From: Stentor coeruleus
Lineage: Eukaryota > Ciliophora > Heterotrichea > Heterotrichida > Stentoridae
Length of the DNA stretch: 64,000 bases
Direction of reading: 5' to 3'
Assembly: GCA_001970955.1 (NCBI GenBank)
Contig: MPUH01000099.1
Location: 44,821 to 108,820 of the forward strand
The notes beneath the pieces were generated by a model. It was not told where the DNA came from and did no database searches. It saw nothing but the letters and a program-made list of their open reading frames with translations. Shown here in pieces: positions 39,848 to 51,800 of this stretch. Every line of letters begins with the position of its first letter. Within the stretch, counting starts at the first letter, position 1. The position numbers and the translations under genes were made by a program.

Positions 39848-42800
39848 ATGGGAAACTCAACGAGTGAAATCGTATCAAGAGTGTCCGGAATGAGCTATGA
39901 TGAGATGAATAAACTTTTGAAGCAGGATCTTGAGTTGCTGCAAGACCCCAGCGTTGCTTTTAGTGCTTCTAAGCTGGCAGCAAGAAGTGATCTTAGTACC
40001 TACATAGTACCTTATGGACAAGGTCAAGCGAAAAAGGCTGAACCTATTTCAACAGACGAAGAACAATCCTTGATCTGCAGCCAAGACTGGCCAACTTCAG
40101 CAAAAGATCGTCATGAGCAGGTGGTAACAAATCTGATGACTGACATTTCGCAAATAACAGAAGTTGATATTGCAACAGGAGAGATAACAAAACGTCTTCA
40201 AGCTTTCTGTAGGATCTTTGAAGCTATTATCAGATCAGATGAATACCGAGCCAAGCGTCCGAAATCAGAAAAAGCAGCTTTGATAGAAACCTCACTGCCC
40301 TCTAGTGCTCGTGCTGCAATAAAATTCGGGTTGAGGACTTTACTTAATCTGATAGAATGTGTCGCTTTATTAAGTCCTGAACTTTATGAAATGGTCCTTA
40401 ATGATGCTAATTCTGTCCTAGCTGAAGTCCAACCTATGTCTATGCAAGCTGTGGATCCATCTTTAGTTGAATCCTTTTCCCACATCTCTTCATTTTTTGA
40501 TAGCGTCATATGTGGTAAAATCCCAAGTATTCCTGAAGAAGTTAGTTATAAAAGCTTGATTCCTTTTTTCAATCTAGCTGTAGCCACAGCCAATATCCCA
40601 GGGTTTATTCTTTTCTGCCAAAGGCTATTACTAGTAAAAAATGAGGTTTCAGGTATTGTTGTAGATTTGTTCAAAAGCTTTAAGAATTTTTCAACATTAC
40701 CAACGACATGGAACTTATTTTCATGGGACACAAAAAATAAAGGGGCAAATATAACTTTTGCAAATGATGTTGTTGTCCCAACTCTAGATAATGATAATGG
40801 TAATGCGTATTTGACTCAAGAAATATCAACAAGTAAATTTTATATTGAGCTTACTGTGTCAAAAGCTAGTGATTCATCACATATAGGCATTTGTGATAGT
40901 AAATTTACTAATACTTCAGCATGGAATGATTCCAATTACTTTACTATAACTTATTGTGGGAATAGTGCTGTGTATGTCAAAGCTAATGAAAGTTTTAAAG
41001 GAGAGGTCTGGGCAGAAAATGATAGAATAGGGTTTTTTGTGGATATGGATAGGAAAGTTTTGAATTTGTATAGAAATGGAGTTAAACAGAATAAGGAGGA
41101 AATGAAAATTGTTGCTGAAAAAATTAAGGTTTTTGCTTATGTTAATAAGGATTTGAATATAACGCTTAATAGGACTTTTACTTTCCCAGAAGAGCTTAAG
41201 GAAATATTTGGGCAGGCTGTAGCGGATAAGACAAATTTTGATCAATTCCTTGAAGCGGAAAGCCCTAGTGAGGATTATTCTAAAGTTAAACTTGGTGAGA
41301 TTGTTACTTTTGTGCTTAAGAAACTTACAGATACTGCAAGGCCTTTAAGGTATCTTTTTGAAAGCAAAACATATAGGTTTAATACAAAAACTCCAGCTTT
41401 TGGCATTGACTTTAGCAAAATGACTATTGAAGCTCTTGCAAGACTACAAAAACAATTAAATACTATGTTGAAGAATCAAGAGTTCGGAGCAATCTCTGAA
41501 TCTGATCTGCTAAAATCTATATCTTACACCCAAAGCATGCTTTTATATCATATGCTTCTTATTGAGCATTTAGATGAAACTTGTGTGAGTAAAGAATTCA
41601 AAATGGATGTTCTTGAGGAGACTATATCTTTAATAAAGCATATTCCAGAAAGTCAACAAGCTGAAGAAGCTACTCATTTTATAAGTGTGTGTTTTGAAGT
41701 GTTTTATAAAGATCCAAGTGAAAAACTCAAGTATATAGTCAATACTTTAGCTAATGCAAAAGAGTCTGAAGGGACTTTACCAGTATTTAAAAAACTTGAA
41801 GCGAAGATTTTCCATGAAATGGCTCGCCCTGATAAGGTCTTTCCAGCTTTAAATAATTTATCAGAAGATTACGTTAAAGTGATTGATCAATATTTGATAT
41901 TGCTTGTTGATGGTAGTGTTGAAATCTCATCACAAGTTCTCCAAGGACACAAACCCAATGTATCTTTAGTCAAACTACTAGAAATGACTCAAGCTGCCAT
42001 GTTTTCTCAAGCAGCCAAAGCTGAATTCAAAGGCCAATGGGGTGAAATTACAGCTCGATACAGTGAATATTTCCTTAGTTCCTGTGTAAAACTCCTCAAA
42101 AACAATCCACAACTATACAATCAGACCCTACCAGAAGAGCTCCTTTTCACTATAAATACAACATTAGTCGGCACATCTTTAGAAGAACTCCTCAACAGTC
42201 TTGTTTTAAGCACAATGGAAATCAAGCTTATAGCTTTATTAATGCCTTTAGTTAATGAAATATCCAAGCTTTATACTTCAATCAACACTTTGCCTTCAGT
42301 TTTAAGTTTGGGTATTGGACTTGTCGAAGAAATCTATGAAAGCCCACATAATTATCCAGATAACTCACAACTGAAACATACAATTAAAGTCCCTTGTGCT
42401 ATAAAATATACTTTGGAATTTGACCCTCAATGTAAGACTGAAAACAATTGTGATTATTTAGAACTTTGGCTTGATGAAGAGGCTACTAATAAGTTTGCTC
42501 GTTGGGAAGGAGAAGCTTTTCCTAAAGAACCAGTTGAGGTTATAAACCCATTATTGCATTTTACATTTAGAAGTGATGGTTCAGTTAATTATTGGGGATG
42601 GAAAATTACGATTAAAGCTTCAGTTGAGTGTTCTTATTACAAAAAGCAATGGCCTGAAACTAGTCAAGATACGCTGGAACTATTTTTTGGTCAATGCGCT
42701 ACAAAGCTAATTTCTAGCAAATTCGGCCTGACAGAAGTAGCTGATGATGTTAAGAAAGTATTGGAAAACCCGTTGCTGAAAAATGGTATACATGATAAAT

Positions 42801-45800
42801 GCTTAGTTCAAGTTAAGCCTTTGAGTAAAATTAGTCCAGAACTTCTAAGCATTGTAAATCATACTTTAAGCCCTGCTGAATATTCAGTGCCTAATGCTCT
42901 AATTCCATGCTCCTTTGTCAGTGACTATGAAACAGGCCTTAAAGATTACTTAAATAAATACGATCAAATTTCTGAAGCCAAATACTCAGATAATCCTTTC
43001 ATACAAGCATTTATTGAAGGAGACGCTGATCTTGTAGCTTCTTGGACTGCCCTAAAACGTAAAGCAGGCCTTGTTGGTGGTGCAGTAAATATAGGTGGTG
43101 CTGATTTAGATCAAGCTGAAAGAGCAGTTTTTGCTGTTTATACCTGTTTCTTTGAAATCGTAGATACAATGAAACATCTTTTCAATGCAGTTAACGAAGC
43201 TGGACTAACCGTAAAATTGATAGTCAAAGAAAGCTCACAAATTCGGTCATGGGCTCAAAAGCATAAACAAAAGCTCATAGATGGAGGCAATGCAGAGGCT
43301 TCATACAAAACAATCAATGAAGATATTGTTAAAAAATGTGTTTTACTTCTTGGAGCTGAATATAAAACTAGTCTTAAAGAACTTGGAGTATCAAAAGTTA
43401 TGAAAAATCTCATGGGTACAATTGCAAAGGCCCAAGAGAAAAAAGGAGGACTAAAACTTGGTAGCAAATGGAAGGCTGTACAAGAAGCTATGAAAAGCAT
43501 GTCGAAATTAAAATCCTTAGTATCAATAAAAGATCGATCAGCTAAACCTGAAAATGAAGATATAAAAGAGTTTATGAGGGTTGCTGAGCTAGTAAAGAGC
43601 TTTTTAGAAAGTCCAGTGACAATAGATAAAATTGCCGAAGCTTTAGAATTAAGAAGGACAAGAGCTATAGCTCGAGCTTTGGGTTTCGTGTCAATATCTA
43701 AACTTTTAAGTTATTCTTCAAGTAATCATGAGACTTTTATAGTAAAAGCTTTTACGGATTCATTGAAAAAAGATATGAAAAAAGTTTATTATACTGAAGG
43801 ACTCGAAGGTGTAGACCCAGAACTAGCAAAATCAGTACAAAAAGCATTTTTCCTAGTGTTTAGGAGTTTGCAGCAAGATATAATCGGAGCTAGTTCTGCT
43901 GAGTTTTCATTTGAAGTCTTTTCGCATTTCAACTCAGTTATTGAAGCATTAAGCTGGCAGCTTAAAGGTAAAGATACTCATATGCTTATAGATCAACCCT
44001 TACCCGCAACATTGAAAATCTTATTAGAATGGTCTAAAGGGAATATAAGGCAAAAACCATTAGAAGGGGAATTCCTTAAGTCTAAATGTGTAACAAGATT
44101 TGCTCTTATGACTGAAGATGCGATAGCAGAAGGGAAAACCAAGATTCTAATAGAAAAACGTGAGGAACAGCCTTCTTTGTTTTTAGTTATAGACTTAGGT
44201 GGACCTGAGATTCCAATAGACTTTATGGAGTTGTCTGAAGAACTTAAGGAAGGTTTTGAAGATGCAGTTGGGGAATTTATGCATAATGGTACTAGAAAAT
44301 GGATACTTGTGACTAGAAGCGACCCTGACCCATTACGTAAGTATTTAACTGGACTTAATGATGATTTAACAGGTAAATTCGAGAAATACTCTGATCTAAA
44401 AGGCCCAATTAATGCTGAAGAGGCGAAGAAAGTTAAAAAGCTTCAAGAGTCGCTTAGTAAGAATTCATGGAGTTTGTATAAGCAACTTGTATTCTCATTA
44501 CTTGGAGCTTGGCAGGAGACAAATGAGTCCCAGCATCTGCAGGTTCAAGATATGTTTTTAAGTGTTATTTTTGAAGAACTAAGAACCCAGCTTGAAGATA
44601 CCGAGGAAGATTTCTTGAATCTCAAAAATCTGAGCACAGGTGAAAATTGGCTTGGGAAGAAAATGGTCAAAAACCATAAACCAGCTACAGCTATGCAGGA
44701 GTGGATTAAGATTTTTGCTGATGATCAGCAGCTTGAACTTATGGAACTAGTTCAAGGGTATATCGAGCATGTAGACCATTTATCGCAAGGGATCGTAACT
44801 GAAGTTGCTAATGAAAAGCTTAGTAAAAAACTAGCAAATTGTCGGGATTCTGAAGGTAAGTACAGTTTTTCAAAATACTTAGAATGGGTGAAGTCAGAAA
44901 GTAAATCAGCCGAAACCCTTCCTGAAAAAATTACAACCTATTTACAAACTAGTGCTCTTTGGAATAATTGGACTTNGCTTAGTAAAAAACTAGCAAATTG
45001 TCGGGATTCTGAAGGTAAGTACAGTTTTTCAAAATACTTAGAATGGGTGAAGTCAGAAAGTAAATCAACTGAAACCCTTCCTGAAAAAATTACAACCTAT
45101 TTACAAACTAGTGCTCTTTGGAATAATTGGACTTGTGAAACTGTTCTACATAATCCTTTAAACCCAGATGAAGTAATCCAAACACTAGAATCCGTATATA
45201 GACCTGGAGAAGAAAAGCTCTGTTCACAATATTTTGATATATTCAAACAGCACAAAGGACTTGTCCCTGCTGATAAAATCCCTGAAACCTGTAACAAAGA
45301 GTTCTGCAATGAAACTGGACAACTTGATCTGTATAAATTCCTTGATGATGTTAAAAACAACTCAAAATACGCTTCTTACCTTCAAGAAATTAGTGAATTC
45401 TACAGGCTTTATTTATCTTTGCCGAAATCCACTCAAGAAATCAATTTTTTTAAAGTAGCTTCAAAAGAATACTGCAGTTCTTTACTTTGGATCCTCTATG
45501 GTAGTTTCACTTCATCAACCTTAGGCCATGCTTTATCTAAAACCTCTTACCTTCAAACCCTTATTCTATATGCATTTACCTCACAATCTACTGTCCTCTC
45601 TATATTATCTTCAAGACTTCTTGCCCGTGTTCTCCCAACTGAGCATTCCCCACAATCCTTTGCTTCAGTCCTCTCAGCACTTAATCTTCCATCACAAGAT
45701 ATAGTCTCCCTATTACTGAGTAAAATCGGTAAAAGTTCTTCACCTACTGAAGATAAAAGATCAGCTTATGAAGCAAGGAATATGCTATTAGCTCTTGTAA

Positions 45801-48800
45801 ATAATAATAGATGGAAAGACCATGTTATAACTGTTGCTAAAGAAGCACTTAGTGAAGGGATACAATATTTGAATGAAGGTAAGGTTATGAAAGCACTACA
45901 TGTTGGAGCTATTATGTTCTTTTCTGATAATGATGGTTGTACCTCACCATTTGTTTTGTCTGTTGTTGGGGTTAAGGAAAGTGCATTTTCTAAAGGGATT
46001 GTTAAAGAAGTTATTGATGACAAAACTTTTATGGTTTATAGTGTTATTGATGATGCTACAGCAAAAATTGAGATTGGGAATATTGTAGCTATTGAAGCAC
46101 CTGGAGCTGTAGACCTTGGAAAAGCTTTAAAGGATGATTTTAAAGAAATTGCATCAGCTTTATATGCTGTGTGGAAAGCTTTGGAAAACAGTTTTAATAA
46201 CCCGTTACATACTGATTTTGAGAATTTGACTACAGTTCCTTTGATATATAGAACATTGCATACCACGATATTATCATCTTTAACTAAAATATCAACAATT
46301 GCTAATCTAGAAACTGATTTTCTTGCTGACATTGTCAGCCAAGTCATTGACTACCCTATAAAAACTTTACAATTATCTACTTGGGCTTATACAAGCGTTA
46401 AAAACTCGCTTAAAAACAAAATCAAGGCTATAACGGCGGAATCCGAAGAAATGAAAGCTGAGGAACTTACTGAAAAAATCAATGCTTTAACTGAGGAAAA
46501 CAAAACTCTTGTCGGATCATTACAAGAACAAGGAATTTCTCAGCTATGGGCTTATAAATGTGTCAGCGCTGGAGTTAAAGAATTTGAGGCATGCAAAACT
46601 TACTGTGAAAAAGTCCAAACATCTCTTTTATATAAACTCTCTCCTTTTGAAGATTCACAGTTATCAATAGTTGATGAAGGTCAAACTGGAGAATTATATC
46701 AAAACAATCATTATGCTCTAGTTATAAGTGATACTATAAACGTATATAAATCAATATCTTTCTCTATGCCAAGCAATATTTTCCATAGTATCCAGCATTT
46801 TACTAATGAGGTAACAATCCGCGTTGCTGTTGAAGCACAAAGCTTAGAAGGTCTATTGAATTTCGGCCTAAAAGTAGGCAACTTGAATATTACTGTTGAT
46901 AATAGTAAATTATTTATAAAATCAGAAGAAAAAGCTACAGTGTCTACTGAAGATATATTAGTATTCAGAATCAACGCACATAATAATGGAAAAATTGAAG
47001 TGACTTTTGAAAATACAAATGAAGGATTTGAAGTATTTGATCGCAGTGTTTTTAATGGGATTTGCCTTGGAAAATTTGAATTGTCTCTATCGTCTGGAAG
47101 CTTTGTCCAATTAATTATGCTTGAAGTGCATGATCAGAGAATTGTCAGCAACTTCACAGGTAAGCTTGAAAAAGCAAAAAAGTCAGAATCAAATGAGAGA
47201 TTTGCTAAAATTAAAGTGAAAAAACAAAACACTGACAAAGCTAGGCTGATGCTGTTAGGGATAAGTGAACAAGAAGCTGAGCAAGCATTGGCTGTTGATA
47301 AAAATTTGTCTAAAGCGGTAAATTACTGTTTGAAAAATTTCACCCCTACAGTGACTGAGCAGAATTTACAGTTCAACGCTGAACATATAAGTGAGATTAA
47401 GATTTTTGATACTTTAGACCAGGTGACAAGCGATTTTACCATAGTAAAACTATATGAGAACTTTGCTGAAAGTGATTTTGTTATACCAAATAGAAAAATT
47501 TTAGCATATAAAAAAATGCCAACAGAAAAAGATTCTAAAGGTCTTTCAGCTTTATCTATTGGTGATGCTTCAATTGGAGATTTACTAGGAGATTTGACTA
47601 TTGGTAGCGAAAACCGTTCTAACCCTCTTCATGTAAAACTCATAGTTTTTTCTGCAAAAGATCAACCAATAAGAGACCTCATTTTCGTTAAAAGTTCATC
47701 AGTCAATAATGTTGCTTTACCTCCTAATTATACAGTTCTCACTGATAAAGAAGGTAAAGCTGTGAACCTAGCACCCAAACACGATAAGCCGTTTTACTTA
47801 TTCCTAGCCTTTTCCCGTTCAGTGACACTTTTCAATGTCCCAGCATTCACTCTTGAAAGTATCCCTGCTAAAGGTACATCTTTTGGTCTAACTGACTCTC
47901 CTAAGTCTTCATCTAACAAAAAGGAGCCTTCAATTGACTATTCCTCATATACAATCCTCGAACTTTTCGGTGTGCTAAACGATTATGAATCCTGGAGGAA
48001 AGGTGAAGAAGCAGGGAAATTCATCAAAACTGTGTTGAAAAAGCCTAGCATGATTAGTGAAGTATCAAAAAATATCGGGTTTTCTAAAGTTATGAAATAC
48101 ATAGACAATTACTTTATTGAGCATATATCAAGCATAATTTCAGACAAATCATTATCAGATGACCTTGTAAGTGAAATTATAAGTATTTTTATAAGTACTT
48201 TGATTAGTAAAGGTTCAGGCCGAGCTCTAAGAAGTTTATGGATTGAAAGTACTCATCCATATGATAATAATATGGATGTTGATGATGTCATTACAATACC
48301 TGGGGCAAGCAGTTTGAGAATTGAATTTGACCCACAGTGTTATACTGAAAGTGGTTGTGATCCTTTGAGGTTTTATGAAAACGCAGGAAGAAGTGGGGAA
48401 TTGAAATGCTTTTCTGGACAAGGTGAATCAAATTGGGTTAGCTTTGAAGTTCCTGGTGATACAGTGTATACATATTTTCATAGTGATGGTTCAGTTAATT
48501 ATTGGGGATATAAATTTGAGGTTATACCAATTGGTGGTGGAGGAGATGCAGAAATTATAAACTATTCAACAGCTTTATCTTTAGCTGGGGAATTAGCTAA
48601 ACATCATGAGTTTGAAGAAGTTATGTGTTCAAATCAATTCTTGGTCCCGATTTATGTGTTTTTAATATGCTGCAATGTTCCTGAAGATAAGATTAAGGTC
48701 CTGGATGTGATTAAGAATTTATTAAAAGGAACAAGCCAGATACAAGGAGGTATCATTAAGAGTTTAGCCAAGTCAGCTAATTTGCTTTATGAGTCTACAA

Positions 48801-51800
48801 AAGCTGATAAAATCAGCCATAACGTCCTCCAAGGTCTAATCCAGCTTCTCTGTGAGTGCAAAAAACGTACAGACATCGGTTTACATGAATCTTGGTTCCT
48901 CGATCTCGCTGACCTTCTCTCAGACATGCACGGAATGACCTACAAAGATAAAAGCCTTGACATGTTCCTATTTGAAAACTACAAAGGTAGTTCAGCATCC
49001 AAATTAGAACTAGACTTTGAATCTGAACACCCATACAACATCTTAACAACCTCTAAACAAATAAAAATCACTGGTGCTCATGCATTAAACATCAAATTTA
49101 CTGAAAATTCCAAAGCTGAAGATCATCATTCTGTGCTATTTTCAGTAGATGAACATGGGAAAAACAATGCAACAGAAGGAACAGGCATAAGCTGCTTGAA
49201 AGCTAGTTGGGAAACAAAAGGTCCAGATATTGTCACAGATCAAGATGATAAAAGAGTTACTAGGACTAATTCAAATGGGTGGGGTAACGTACTTATGGGG
49301 TTGAAGCTGACTTCTGGAATAGTGTCATTGAGCTTTTTCATAGAAAATGATGGAGATTCTAATTATTTGTATATTGGGTTTATTGAAGCTGATGAAGGGA
49401 ATGCTTATGATTTATCGAATTGCCTGAGTTCAGATCATCCTAAACGTGTGTGGACATGGAAAAGAGCAGGTGAAGCTCATGCTAAAGGGTCATCATCTGG
49501 TATTGACTCTTATGCTAAAGGTGATACTATTAAGTTTACTTTGAATTTTGATGAAAAGACTATAAGGGGGTATAAAAACAATGTTGAAAAGCATGTTTGG
49601 ACTGATATTGGTAATGCTTTGGTGCCATGTGCGAGCTTTGGTGGAAGCAATCAGTTTGTGGTTTTATCTAAAGTTGAAGCAGCAAATACATTATCTCTAT
49701 CATCAAAGTCTGTTAGGATTGGAGGTGACTGTACTTATTTATGGTTCCCAGTTAATACAGGATATTTCGATAGATATGATTGGGATTATACTATAGACGA
49801 ATCTGTAAAAGTAAGTGATGATAAAAAACACTTATTCAAACTTAATGATACTAAAACAATGGTTCCTACAGGTCTCCAAGTCTCTGCAGGAAGACACTAC
49901 TTCCAAAGTAAAATCCTAAAGCCAGGCAAAGTTGCTCTTGGCCTAGCAACAATCTCATCTGTTAATGATAAATCTCTTGAAAGTCCAAGCCATATCCTCC
50001 TTCACTCTGATGGAACTGGCAACGATCCAGCAACTGAACCTTATAACGAAAACGATCAAATTGGTATCCTAGTCGATTTTGATAAAAATGAAGTAGATTT
50101 CTATAAAAACTCCCAGCATCTTATCAAACTTTCCAACAAACTTATTGAAAATGAGGCTTATAAATTTATAGTAATCCTGCAAGATCCAAACCAAGAAGTT
50201 CTTATAACAAATGAAAATAAGCCAGATTTAGACCTTTTGACCCTGCAATCAGATAAAGTTTCAAGCGAATGGGGCTACAAGTTTAAAGTAACACCTGAAT
50301 TCAAAGGCAGGTCTATTGGTGCTGTTGAAGTATTTTTAAATTCTAGTGATCAAGAGTTTAAAGATGGTTGGGAAATCTATAAAGCCGCCTACTTCTCAGC
50401 TTTTGCATCAGCTGCAGCTGAGGAGATGGTAATTTACCTTGATCAATATTGTGCAAGTAAAGGTAAAGATCCATTAAACTTACAAAAAGAAGACCTCACT
50501 CCAAGTAAAGCTGATCTGATATATTACCCAGACCTAGAAAAGCTTGAAGAGTCTAAGTTCCAAGTATTATATTCAATAATTCAAGGCTTCAACAAACGTG
50601 TAGAAGGATCCATTTACTTATTTGATCTCCATTTAACATCTGATTTGACTGACATGCAAAAAGTTCTAATCGGTAGTCGCAACTACATTTTCTTCAACAT
50701 AAAAAATGCTTTACTTAAAAAAGTTCTTGAAAAAACTAAAAACGATGCAAGGACCGAGATCACAATCGATAGACCTAAAGCTGCCCGACACCGTAATAAG
50801 AAAGAGGTTGATATTGAAGGGCAATTTTCTATATTTGGGCAGATATTCAGAGCTTTATCTGCAGTACCAAACACTGGCTTTAGAAATCCTGAACGTGTTT
50901 ATAAAGTTAATTATCGTGGTGAAGGGTCAATTGATGCAGGAGGTCCATATAATGAGTCTTTAAGTAATATGTGCGATGAGCTTCTATCATCATTTTTAAG
51001 ACTTTTAATCCCAACAGCTAATAACACCCAGAATATGGGCGAAAATCGTGACTCTTGGACTATCAACCCTCAAGCAACTACTGATATTGAATTAGACATG
51101 TATGCTTTCTTAGGTAAGCTTATGGGTGCGGCAATTCGTACACAGAATAATCTTAATCTAACACTCCCTCCATTGTTCTGGAAAAAGCTTCTCCAAGAAC
51201 CAGTTGGTGTTAAAGACCTTCGTGGTATGGATGCTTGCACAGTCCAAATACTGGAAATACTGAAAAACCCAGGGGCTCATGAATTAACAGTAGATAATTT
51301 CAGTATGGCTTACGAAGAGTATTTTACTACAAAAGACTCTTCAGGTAAAGAAGTTGAACTTATCCCAGGTGGTAAAGAAATTCCTGTGTTATATGATAAT
51401 TGTGGGGAATATGCAGATTTGATAGTAAAAGCTAGGCTTAATGAACATCCACAAGCTTATAGAAAAATACGTGAAGGGATGAGCGCAGTTGTGCCTGTAG
51501 ATTATTTGAGCTTAATGAGCTATAAGCAACTTGAAGTGCTTGTTTGTGGAGCAGTAGATGTTGATGTTGATATTTTGAAAGAAAATACTGATTATGAAGG
51601 ATGCGCTCTTACTGATCAACATATTGTGTTTTTCTGGGAAGTGTTAAAGGAGTTTAATTCCAAAGAAAGGACATTATTTTTGAAGTTTGTGTGGGGAAGG
51701 ACTAAGTTGCCTTCAGGAAAAGACTGGAGACATATGAAGATTACTAGGATGAACCCTTCAGGACAAGTGAATACGTTCATGCCGGTTAGTCATACTTGCT

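Noticed and set aside
44818-45134. Tandem 53-residue repeat in the HECT ligase
   Set aside because: The copies meet at an N and are nearly identical, as at seven other N sites, including noncoding ones. It is an assembly effect, not a protein repeat.
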